Shown here piece after piece: positions 23,740 to 33,517 of a stretch of 60,000 nt of DNA (position 1 is its first letter; each line of letters begins with the position of its first letter). Location: contig NC_088319.1 of NCBI RefSeq assembly GCF_910592395.1, positions 1,366,001 to 1,426,000 on the forward strand. The letters run 5' to 3'. Source of the stretch: Lineus longissimus (lineage: Eukaryota > Nemertea > Pilidiophora > Heteronemertea > Lineidae). The notes under the pieces were generated by a model that saw nothing but the letters and a program-made list of their open reading frames with translations, did not search any database and had not been told where the DNA came from. The translations under genes were made by a program, and so were the position numbers.

Positions 23740-24812
23740 CTAAACTTGTCGTCTGCTTTTGTCGTTACCAAAACCGAACAGCTCCATCAAACCTCTATTG
23801 AACTGTCTTCCAGTTGCGCAGTAAATAAAAAAGTTAACAAAGCAATTTAAATCGGCCATAAAAGTACCAAGATACTTCAGGATGCGTAGACGATGTCGGA
23901 GGTGTGCAGAGGTGAAAATCTTTCGATGATGCCCAGTACATCATATACACTGCCCGGAGTCTCCAGTATGATATTCACAATCACCACTGCCACCACACGA
24001 ATTGTGGCCGTATTTCGTCCTCTGCTTCAGTTTTCTGACTTTTTCAACGAGTTGAATTTGGTGTGGTTTAGGGTTTTTATCACAGAGATTGTCGTGATGT
24101 ATACCAGAATTGAGCAGGGAACAACCAACTTCACCAATATTGCAAGGATATTTATGTAACCAAAATAATAAATGGGATGGTCGTATAGTTCTGTATAGGT
24201 ATACAAGGGCCTCGTTCTTCCAACACAGGGGTCGTAACGATAGTCGATAGTGTAGCCAAAGGGAATGGGGAAACGGTACGCAAGGGCACCGCCGAAGATA
24301 CAGCCTAAAGCAATATACGCGTTCCTCTTGGTGCAAAGCGAAGACGCACTCAAGGGGCGACACACAGCTATGAATCGTTCCACCCCTACACACACTGTAA
24401 TGTAAATGGACGCAGTCTTGGCAAACGACTTAAAATGGTCTAAATATACGGATACGCTACATTAAAAAACTCCATGTAATCATTAAGTAAACCGACATAT
24501 CTGTGATATCGTCGCATGGTGTTGCGAAGAAATTCTGTGATCAAGACAGTGCTGTCTGTTGCAGCCAAAGCTCGGAGAAAAATGCTAGATGATGTCAACG
24601 GCGTCTCTCGATACGCGACCGAGGGCTTTGAATGCTAAGCAGTTGCAAGCAAGGCCAAGTGGTGTGACGATGAACATCAACGGAACTTGAAGAATAAATG
24701 AAAAATAGTCGATGAAGCTGGTTAACGAACTCAGTGTGTAGCCCGAAAGGCATTTCACGGCTCCATAAAGTGGAGTTGGACCAGGTAAAACAATTGAAGC
24801 GTTCACCTCCAT
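23740..24812 (-). pseudogene. Class A GPCR relic, copy 1 (most damaged)
   Basis: Intronless remnant of a rhodopsin-class receptor of the FMRFamide-receptor-like kind (assignment from memory). Visible parts: N-terminus MEVNASIVLPGP with a glycosylation site, TM1 ending GLACNCLAFK, TM3 with VCVGVERFIAVCRPL (ERF in place of DRY), ECL2 with DPCVGRTRPLY, TM5 and TM7 with FIYCATGRQFNR. Breaks: a 7-nt insertion after LGR near 24611; a stop and indel near TM3 (24434-24446); TGA in loop 3 (24027-24029); and a 1-nt deletion before TM7 near 23880. It cannot encode a full receptor as it stands. Confidence 0.85.
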
Positions 24813-25138
24813 ATGGATAGAATCCGGGATTGTATCACACTGTATTATGTCCCAAATCTAAAAAAATAGTGCGTATAGTTATGATAAGAGCAGAGCAAAT
24901 TTCAGACACTGCAATTGATAAAATGCCGCCATCTTGGATATCGGCATCTTTGATAATCCTACGTCATATACTGCTTCACCAGTTCAAACTGGTAAGGGTA
25001 AGTCTTATTCAGCCTGAGTGCCACTTTATTTCATAAAACGGTTTATCTTCTCAATAATTAACAAAACCTGACACTTTCTGATGTGTTTAAGGTGATTTTA
25101 TTGGGAACTATAAATGCCGCGTGGGGCAGCTATCATAT

Positions 25139-25552
25139 ATAGCCGCACTTACACCACCTGAAAATGGACCACCAATCTTGGTTCGGGAACCAATGCCGCA
25201 CCATCGAAAATCCACCAAGCGCTTACACCAGCGCTGCAGCTAGTTATAAAATCCGGCTACAGATGGCGCGCAAACAATAAGCAGAACGCGGAAAGCCTTG
25301 GCAGAAAGCGCCATTTCGAAAGCGCCGCCTGGAGCCGAACCATCTAACTAGCTAATTGCCGATCCATTTGCGCTTACACCACGACAAAGCCGAGCTTTTA
25401 ACAAGCCGGGCGTATTTGGACCATCAAGCTTGGTGGGACAAATTCGCTCGGCAATTTGTATCGGCAATGGATTGCCGAACCAATTTGTCGCGGCAATGTG
25501 GTGGTGTAAGTGCAATTGGTCCACCAATATTTCGTGGTGTAAGCGCAGCTAT
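25139..25552. mobile_element. ATAGC...CTTACACCAC MITE, unit 1 only
   Basis: Left end ATAGCCGCACTTACACCAC pairs with right end GTGGTGTAAGCGCAGCTAT. CTTACACCA is repeated internally. Unit 3 reads GGCAGCTATCATTTTTG with no insertion, so the empty site is visible. Confidence 0.85.
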
Positions 25553-25853
25553 TTTTGCGGGCTTAGTGGTGACGCCGTAGCCTCTTTGCAAATCGAAAAA
25601 TTATTTCCTTTTCTATATCCGCGGTACTACTTTCCAAGATGGTAGCAACTTACTTGTGCCAGAGTCTTTCGAATAAATTTTACTTGAGGCGTTACGAGGA
25701 ACGAAATCAGCACCTCCAGTGTCGAGATTGGTATGAGTCCCGGTATCGGTAGGAGACTGCGGATTGAATTTAGATCTTTATGTCGGGACAATAGCGCAAA
25801 ATAGTGCCATATACCCGCGAGAGGATTTTGACTCATCCGAGCAATGGCACGTT

Positions 25854-26045
25854 AAAATAAGAGCCCAATAACCCCCCCCCCCCCCCCCCAATCGACTAGT
25901 GGCAAACACCCCCAATGACCACACACGCAAATATCATCATTTTACACGTGGTGTCAGTGTGCGTGCCTGGGGGGCTGGGGGGGGGGTTGTTTGTCAGTCG
26001 ATAAGGGGGGCTACTGAGGTCTTATTTCCATGTGCCTGTGATTCG
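25854..26045. mobile_element. Poly-C/poly-G foldback element
   Basis: Left arm AAATAAGAGCC, a long C run and AATCGACT; right arm a G run, AGTCGATAAGGGGGGCT and GGTCTTATTT. The arms are complementary. Unit 3 has the same element at about 56345-56507 with different run lengths. The G runs could form quadruplexes. Confidence 0.65.
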
Positions 26046-26926
26046 AGCCAAGAATGGAAGCCAGTGTAAACTTGTGCAGTGTTGGAGTATTGTAGCACTT
26101 CCTCGTCTACGCCAGCTTTCGACGTTCCGTCATGACGCGAAGTTGCATACGGAATTTCTTTCACGGTGGATTTAAACTCATTCATCTGGAGACATTGGCA
26201 TGACATTTTCACAAACGACAGTCACCGTAGTGTTTTGTGCCCGTAACGCTAGTACGGCCGGACCTTTCCCACTACAAGTGGTTAGCACATTTCGTCAGCC
26301 TCATGTGAATTCAATGCTGCCGCCGCAAGCGCACTTCACGATAGTCGATGATTAACTGATGCCGGCCTGTTATCGCCGTAATAGATCGCCCGCCGCCAGT
26401 TTATCATCCTCGGCACCCAGTGGTTTTCCATATGCTCCAGCTCTCGCTATTATTGTATGGGACGTAGGAGTGTCAAAAACCTGAAGCTCAGGATGCCAGT
26501 TTATCCGTCTGTGTATGTTAACAGAATGAACATCGACTGTCACCGATATATACACAGTCATACAAGTACTGAACTCGCAACAGACTCTAAAAAACGACAG
26601 CTGATCATTTCTAGTGTTTGTTGTACATGATTGTAAATCGAGTATGTATCAACTTCCGAATGGATATTTGACTCCGGGTGATTATTACGTGTGTTATATC
26701 GACTATAGGCCTACAATTTTGCACACAGGTCCTCTTTTACCATTGGTTGTCTTCAGTGCAACTTTTCCACATGATCTATGCATATTTTGTACATACTAAT
26801 ACAAGAGTCCCACGGTGTGACCCTTTGACCACAGTCTGTTCTATTCACGAATTACACAATTTATCGTTATGGTACATTACATTACAGATTCAATGCAACA
26901 TAAAACTGGAAACATAAAACATAGGA

Positions 26927-27285
26927 ATGGGCCCTCATCTGTAACTCCCAGTCCCTTAAGAGTTAAGGATCTGTGCGGCCATAATAGGACTGGGTCCTCA
27001 TATGTAACTCCCAGTCCCTTAAGAGTTAAGGATCTGTGCGGCCATAATAGGACTGGGTCCTCATCTGTAACTCCAAGTCCCTAAGGAGTCAAGGATCTGT
27101 GCGGCCATAATAGGACTAGGATCTCATCTGTAACTCCCAGTCCCTTAAGAGTTAAGGATCTGTGCGGCCATAATAGGACTGGGCTCTCATCTGTAACTCC
27201 CAGTCCCTTAAGAGTTAAGGATCTGTGCGGCCATAATAGGACTGGGTCCTCATCTGTAACTCCCAGTCTGCATCGTCCTTGTTGG
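26927..27285. repeat. 63-bp minisatellite, unit 1 (about 5 copies)
   Basis: Unit contains CTGTAACTCCCAGTCCCTTA and GGATCTGTGCGGCCATAATA. CCCAGTCC and GGACTGGG are complementary, so each repeat can form a hairpin. The right-hand repeat lies inside the last exon of the Ser/Thr-rich gene. The period is a multiple of three, which keeps plus-strand frames open (VTPSPLRVKDLCGHNRTGS repeats); these are not believed to be genes. Confidence 0.92.
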
Positions 27286-29360
27286 ACCTGATGACCCTCA
27301 TCTGACTATCAACCACCGCATCCTGAACCGAGTACGTGCTCTTAACTCGCCGCCTGAAATTAAAAAGATAATATTAGATGATCAATTGGTTAATAAGCGA
27401 CATTACAAAAGTTTTTACACCACCGTGGTTAAAACCGTTATGATTTCGCGTTGGGGTGGGCCCGAGCCACGACCATCGGAAAGATAAACTTGAAAGCTAG
27501 ACATTCTTTGAGGTTGTCCACCCCAATAACAGCCTCGAATTGCTTTTTTACATTATGAATGTTCAGAACCATGTCCATATTCGGTCTCGGGTAATCTTTG
27601 ATGATGCAGGAATACGATGCTTATCAGTAGAGTAATAGCACACTTTCTAATATCTAAAATCTGGACAGTAGCGCGTAGACCTCATTCTCTGTATCCGGTG
27701 TAACGTATTTGAGTGTTTCCGTTTCCGAGTGTTCTACCTCATTGTTTGGGGACGCAGAAAGATAGATTGACACGTTTTTCTGTGTTTACCCCTATTCATG
27801 GTCTCTCTATTATATGGAGAGAAAAAACACATATGCTATATGTACACCGGCTCAGTTCTATTTGAATTGAACCGGATATAGTAGAGCGCATCCTGAGATT
27901 TAGGTCTTTGATCATTGATTCTCCTACCTCGTTTCCAATATATTGAGAGGCGGAGTACGTTGAAAACCACTGGTGCCGGGATGAGTAGAACGTAATACAC
28001 GCGTTATTGTTTAGGTTTGGGATATTATCTGTTAATCTGAGTACAGGGGGGGGGGGGGGGCTTAAACTTACCTAACGATAATGATACTTGCAACTGTGAT
28101 GATGAGGAGCGCTGGGATGATGACGGCTATAACAATAACAAGGAGCGCTGGAAAGAAATGTTCAGAAAACTGCAATTTCAGACCGCAGGTGCTTTGGAGC
28201 ACGGGGCCCTATCGGTATGAATGTTTTGCGTGAGGAATAGACTTCCAGTAACAATAGATCGAAATTAGCCCGATCTTTTGTGACTGGTGAAATTTAGGGA
28301 TGCAAGAAATGCATGCCACCCCTCTAAATTTAGTTTAAGAAACGCTTCTGACGTCAATTGTGGTTCGTAAACTGGGATATTCATTCGATTGGGCACCATC
28401 GAGAAGTAAGCTTAACCGCATCATGTTGGTTTACTCATGATGTGATAGCATGAATGAATAAACATATAGATATCACTGAGAATTACGTAATTGGAGCGTT
28501 TTCATATTTTATCGGATCATCACTTTTTTGGTACACAATTTAAGACATTGATTTTTTCTAACGAAAAGCTGGCATTTGTTTCAATTCAATCCGTCAATCT
28601 CTTCTTGAGAAATCCGCATTAGGCCGAAGTTATATAGGGTTCATGTTGTCACTTGTCATGATTCACTTGTCATGAGTTAACTGACTCAGGCTTGAAAACA
28701 CAAAGTATGTGTGAAGTGTCATAATGAACGTATGTAGCAGCCCGCTCTATGGAAATGACTTGTTTGTTCTTCATGCCATGCATGAAAAGTGAACAGTGAC
28801 ACTTCACATGTGAAAACGTGAACTCTATATAATCGCAACCTTAGGCCCAGTGTAATCTCCTGGGAACCCTGAAAGAGGGATTATTTCACTCTATCCAAAA
28901 ATCATAGCTGCACATTGTGTGGAAACACTGAAATACAGGGAACAGCCAAGAACATTACAACAGTGTAACTTGTTTAGTCAAACCTCGTAACCTATGCCAC
29001 GGAGAGTGCGCCCAAAGTGATACCTTACCATGATCTCTTTCGGGCGGGATTGCTGTTTGTATATCATCATCAGTTGTGTTGGCTGAAGTAGTCGTCGTTC
29101 CGTCTCCATCCACCGCCCTGGAGGTAGTTTCATCCATGGGAGTGGTCGCGGGGTTTGCAGTTTGAGCGGCAGATGTCGCCGCGTTGGTCGTACTTGCGGA
29201 AACATCCGTCACATTGTACGATGCAGTGGTTGTATTTTCCGAGATATCTGTAGAATTTTCACTCAACTCTGTTGGGGTCACGGTGACCGAATGACCAGGA
29301 GTGCTTGTAACGTTTTTACTTTCTACGGATGGACTAATGGTTGTGTCATTGCCCCAGTTA
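27215..29360 (-). CDS. Ser/Thr-rich single-pass membrane protein, copy 1 (5' end not found)
   Basis: Three exons are supported: extracellular exon B 29029-29360, TM exon 28072-28147, and cytoplasmic last exon 27215-27353. Phases match (1, then 2). Exon B is rich in Ser/Thr with many N-glycosylation sequons (ENSTD, ENTTT, YNVTD, ANTTD), mucin-like. The TM exon gives LLVIVIAVIIPALLIITVAS and then IIIVRRRVK, a classic stop-transfer. The tail is about 45 aa and ends ...SYYGRTDP inside the first minisatellite repeat. A further in-frame 42-nt exon is possible in the intron (ending TTGGAAACGAG before GTAGGAG). No signal-peptide exon was identified upstream. I do not recognise the family. Unit 1 has only exon B; unit 2 has B and A. 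Confidence 0.6.
28618..28860. repeat. Imperfect inverted repeat between TM exon and exon B
   Basis: The left part (GAAGTTATATAGGGTTCATG) and right part (GTGAACTCTATATAATCGC) are imperfect complements, suggesting an old MITE. The right half is carried along in the exon A/B duplication of unit 2 (near 43508 and 44263). Confidence 0.5.
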
Positions 29361-30406
29361 CTATAAACGTACTACTCGAAACAAGACTCATTTCCGTGCG
29401 TGTACTAGATCAGTTATAATAAGTGCGGAGAGCAATTAACAGTGAGTGTTGCCATTTTTAAATATGTTTAACAATGAATTGGTTCCATGTGGTAGATGTT
29501 CTTTTGAGACATTTAAACATGTTTCCCGCTTATTGGTAATCATCATTTGGAAATAGAAAAATTAGACACTTTTCATGAGAGAGAAACGTAAAGACCTACC
29601 AAATTTCGTTTATCTCGTCCAATAATCCACAGATCCATGTCGCTGCCTTTATATCAGTTCTTCGAAAACAACTACATTTGGATCATCACATCCAGCCAGA
29701 TTTAAGCCAAGGGTAAAAATTATTCCAACTTTGAAAGTGCGGAAAAAAGATAGTGGATCCTCCTGATGATACATCTTGACCTACGGTCACAGGAGATCAT
29801 TCTGTGACGTCGCGAAAAACACCGACCATCATTGGTTCAGAGCGCCTAAAACCTCTTGTCAAAGGTCATAATTTGAATCCCGGGTTCTACCTAGGGACTT
29901 GGCGAGAGTGCAAAAATATAAGATACAGAGTATAAAAAAAGCAAATAACATTCTTTTGTTTTCAGGTAAATTGAAACTCTTGAACGGAAAAAAACGACTT
30001 CATAATTACCAGTTCCGGAATAACAAGTAATGATACGGTCGTTAACATCAAATATTGATGGATCACAGACCAACAAACTGCGTCGTTAGCTTCGTTCGCT
30101 TTAAGACCAACGCGTTTCCAATATACAAGATGGAAATATGCCAAATGGGCCAACTCGTTATTGCGTTTGCTGACTTTACTGAGCGTTTCTTTCGGAGGCT
30201 TACCTGGTCATATTCAAAGCAGTCCTTTCTGCTGTAGTATTCTGAAACTTAAAAAAGATAACATCCCCAACATGCAAAAGAGCAGTAGGCAGGGAGAGTA
30301 GCATCCTTCCTAAGGAAGATACGAACACGGTTACAAAAAATATATCGCAGGGATCCCAACATTCCTTGTCATAAGCCGTTTGCTGATGATTTCTTGGTGA
30401 TTTTAA
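29361..30406. other. Divergent spacer between Ser/Thr-rich gene and PYMGHKWE ORF
   Basis: Should contain the missing first exon(s) and promoter of the Ser/Thr-rich gene. I could not identify a signal-peptide exon. Unit 2 has 34 bp near 45240-45275 that are missing here at about 29765. Confidence 0.4.
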
Positions 30407-30489
30407 ACAAACACATTTTAAATGCAAGCGCTATTTTTCGTTGAGTTTCCATTTTCCGTTGCGTTTGCATTTAAAATGTGTTTGTTATA
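30407..30489. repeat. Near-perfect ~26-bp hairpin (unit 1)
   Basis: AACAAACACATTTTAAATGC on the left is the complement of GCATTTAAAATGTGTTTGTT on the right, with about 30 bp between the arms. Unit 2 has the same hairpin at about 45917-45998 with a perfect 26-bp stem. It lies just 5' of the PYMGHKWE ORF. Confidence 0.9.
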
Positions 30490-30554
30490 TACTACTCACA
30501 CGTATTCTCAATATAATAGTGACGGAGGAAGAAGAACAAATTATCCTTGAGTTC

Positions 30555-31004
30555 ATGATAGTCAGTAAGATGAACATTGTTGCAGCCACAGACACTAACA
30601 GCGATGATGGCGTTCAGGAAAATGCTGATGCTGCTTTCCATATCGAGCAGGACCACAATCAGGTTGAATGTGGTCATTGTTACTGCAGTCCATGCATCAC
30701 GGACGAATCGAACCGACAGATGTGGTGGGAAACGGATAACGCGGAACCAAGTGACGTCAATTCTGCCTCACGAAAATCAGCCTTCAGAAAATTTTGGACA
30801 ATGATGCTACATCGAAATGTTTGGAATGATCTAAGTTACCAAGACAAAAAAACCAATGCCTTAAAACTTAGACGTGGAAGGGGAAGAAGGTTTGTGACAT
30901 ACGGCCATCATCGGGACATCATGCCCAACTGTGTTATTGACCTTGTGAGAGCGTGGTATCCCAATTCAGACAAGACCCCATACATGGGACACAAATGGGA
31001 ATAA
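30555..31004 (+). CDS. Small ORF with C-terminal PYMGHKWE motif, copy 1
   Basis: 149 codons from the ATG at 30555; the frame is open further upstream to 30441. An acidic start is followed by a Cys cluster (ECGHCYCSPC), a basic mid-part (KLRRGRGRRF) and a C-terminus IMPNCVIDLVR...YPNS...PYMGHKWE. The C-terminal pattern (PNC or PSC, then hydrophobic R, YP, and Y-x-G at the end) recalls a domain found in many invertebrate proteins named P2X7-like or uncharacterised. That resemblance is from memory. An upstream exon is possible: ATAATAG precedes TGACGGAGG. Unit 2 carries a broken copy. Confidence 0.5.
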   Translation: MIVSKMNIVAATDTNSDDGVQENADAAFHIEQDHNQVECGHCYCSPCITDESNRQMWWETDNAEPSDVNSASRKSAFRKFWTMMLHRNVWNDLSYQDKKTNALKLRRGRGRRFVTYGHHRDIMPNCVIDLVRAWYPNSDKTPYMGHKWE

Positions 31005-31279
31005 TCTGTATCTATGTGTCAAATTGTTTTCGTAATGGAACTATCATTTAACTTTATGGGCAGGGTTTTTAATCCCTATTTTTTCTTAAAGCTGTATTGC
31101 TGTGCAAATTTACCAGAGGCTATGAAAGGGCTGTGATTTCAATGATTTCAATGTCAAAGGTTATAAACAATTAAAAAATTCTAAAACTTCAGAATATCAA
31201 TTCATTTAGTATTTCAGACAGGATACACAAAATATCTCTAAACCAATTCCCCACACTCAAGAATTATCCTCCCCGAGGA

Positions 31280-32915
31280 AATAAATTTAAATTTAATTCA
31301 TTCGTGTAAAATACATGTACAATATTAAAATTAACATAACAAGACATTTACAACCAATATACAACATGATAAAATGTACATGTACTACACAGGTAACCAT
31401 GTAGGTCGAGACCTATTATATGGCACCTGGAGATAAGCAGGGATCGTCGGGATGCAGGCGGCATGCGCACCAACTAGGTAGGCCGACATTTTGCACAACA
31501 GCAGAAAGTGACGAAGGTGCACATGTCATCAACATCTAGACGATCCAACCTGTTGACATATAAAGCATTTATTGAAGGTTTAAAAGTGTTCTTTTTAAAA
31601 ATACGTATTTGAGCCGGGAGACTGTTCCAAAGTTTGGGTGTCCGAACCCAGAAAGACGCACCGAACGCTTCCGAGTGGAATCTCGGCTGCCCCAGTCGTA
31701 AACCGTCACCCCTTTTAAGAGCCGGGGTTATAAAAACACGTGCATCAAAATCCAGACGATTATAAAAAGAATTGTGCATGAAAACCAAGTCCTTAATTTC
31801 GCGACGGTACGACAGGGGCAGCAGAGACAACGCTCGCAAACGTTCAACATGAGGAATGTCTGGGCCTAAAATGTGACGGGTCACTCTCCGCTGAACACGT
31901 TCCACGCTTTCCAGATCACGCCGCACATGTGTGTCAAATACCTCCGTGCCATATTCAAGGCGACTACGCACTAGTGATTTGTATAACATAATATTCAAAT
32001 TTACGTCCGACGAACGCCCACATACACGCCTTATCATACCCCACATTCTACTGGCACTGCTTACGATACCATCGACATGAGATGACCATGACAGGTTCGA
32101 AGAAAAGACAATACCAAGATCCTTAAATTTATCAACCCTTGATAATGCAAAGCCATTTATGTTATAGAAAAAGTGAATCGGATTTAACTTCCGCGTGACA
32201 CTCATGACCATACATTTGTTTGGGCTAAACGTCATGCCCAATTGCATACTCCAACCGTGCACTTTATCGAGGTCAGATTGAAGCTGAAAACAGTCGGTTT
32301 CAGACCTTATCACCCTACTCATTTTGGAATCATCGGCAAAAAGATCCATGGGTGTAACATCACTAACAACATCAGCAATATCATTTATATACAATAAGAA
32401 CAGTAGTGAGCCCAAAATGGACCCCTGAGGCACACCTGACAATACATCTGGGAGTGACGACTCCGAGCCATTGACTATAACTCTTTGCTTTCTGTTAGTA
32501 AGGTAAGATGTTAACCAAGTCAGGAAACGTCTGCATATTCCAAATGAACGAATCTTATGTAATAAGAGGCAGTGGGGGACGGAATCGAACGCCTTGTCGA
32601 AATCTAGGTAAATAACATCAGTCTGACCCCCACTGTCTAAAACCTGGCCCAGTCTATGCTGAAATTGAACTAGTTGAGTGGTGGTGGAACGCCTGTTACA
32701 AAAACCATGCTGACCTTTATAGATTAATGGACTTAGATCTGGATAAATACTGTTATAAATGCAACGCTCCATTACTTTAGAAACCACAGATAAGAGAGAC
32801 ACAGGTCTATAATTTGAAACCAAGTGCTTGTCACCCTTCTTGGTACAACGTTGGCAATTTTCCAATCATTTGGTAAAGCACCCGTCTGCATTGAATCAAC
32901 TGCTTGAGTTCACTA
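31280..32915 (-). mobile_element. 5'-truncated non-LTR retrotransposon (CR1/L2/jockey-like), copy 1
   Basis: The 463-codon frame 31474-32865 is a reverse transcriptase: NYRPVSLLSVVSK, then LDFDKAFDSVPH, GVPQGSILGSLLF and FADD, followed by a C-terminal region (TPKLWNSLPAQIR). The frame starts only because of a frameshift near 32853; the preceding part (GALPNDWKIANVVP) continues in another frame to about 32910. The endonuclease is absent. The 3' end is AT-rich (ATTAAATTTAAATTTA near 31280-31295). The same insertion is in unit 2, so it predates the duplication. Confidence 0.88.
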
Positions 32916-33517
32916 ATTGATGCCGACAGCTTATCTAGCAAACTCAAGTACCCACTGTGATAACCTAAATTGCACGGCTTTGAAGTTTTCCTGGCAGCCA
33001 GCAAAATGTTGGAGTGCTCAGTGCAGCATCCTGATTCGTTCTAGGCTAGTGGAGGCGGGCTTATACGTCAGGCTAGTAGCTGTCACTCACATTCAAAATA
33101 TTGAAAGGAAACCCCCTAAAAATTGAATTTCCCTGCTATTGGCTGCAAGACAGGATTCGAGCTTTGAGTATGATGTTCATTAGATATTCATAGACATGAC
33201 TGACACTTATGAAGAGGTTCCACAGTCTATTGACAAAGTTATTTGGGATAGTTTAATTATGACTGTCGGAGGCCTGGTAGCAACCTAGTTAGTTGGAGAA
33301 CTGGGGTCGTGACAGGTGATTAGCCTTTTATACCCAGACTCGGTCTTTAAATCACGTTCAGTTTGTTTATTACTGGTTGTCAGAGAACGAAATATCGAAT
33401 CAACTGGCGAAACATATCATTTGTGAAGCTTGGTTCTGAGGGGAAGAGGTTCGCACGTCATTTGCCACCTTCACCGTATTTCAATCCTGTGTTCCGTTAA
33501 TCGCGCAGCCGTTTAAG
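32916..33517. other. 5' flank of C4-like copy 2 / unit junction
   Basis: Non-coding. Contains the junction at 33346 and the presumed promoter of C4-like copy 2. No TATA box was found. The corresponding stretch before copy 3 is 48396-48982; the one before copy 1 is cut off at 18425. Confidence 0.4.

Larger units (their letters stand above)
24813..26926. other. Upstream of the GPCR relic, MITEs only
   Basis: Holds MITE 25139-25552 and a poly-C/poly-G foldback at about 25854-26045. I see no supported gene. Compared with unit 3, unit 1 has an extra ~90 bp near 26407-26500 bounded by direct repeats of GCCAGTTTAT. In unit 2 most of this stretch (24958-26703 here) is replaced by a 441-bp repeat. 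Confidence 0.55.
18425..33345. repeat. Tandem unit 1 (~14.9 kb)
   Basis: First of three head-to-tail copies. Homology starts at TTTAAATCACGTTCAG and the same string opens units 2 (33346) and 3 (48811). Contents in order: C4-like gene (+), GPCR relic (-), Ser/Thr-rich membrane gene (-), PYMGHKWE ORF (+), LINE (-). Unit 1 lacks the ~980-bp intron MITE present in units 2 and 3, and has two MITEs of its own (19464-19989 and 25139-25552). Confidence 0.92.

Noticed and set aside
24027-24029. Loop-3 TGA in the GPCR as the end of a short intron or a recoded codon
   Set aside because: No usable donor within a realistic distance and no visible recoding signal; other lesions are present in every copy.
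23941-24393. 150-codon minus-strand frame overlapping the GPCR
   Set aside because: It is the GPCR read in a shifted frame; the true frame has the TM motifs.
26927-27285. CRISPR array
   Set aside because: The 63-bp unit repeats head to tail without unique spacers, in an intron-containing animal genome.
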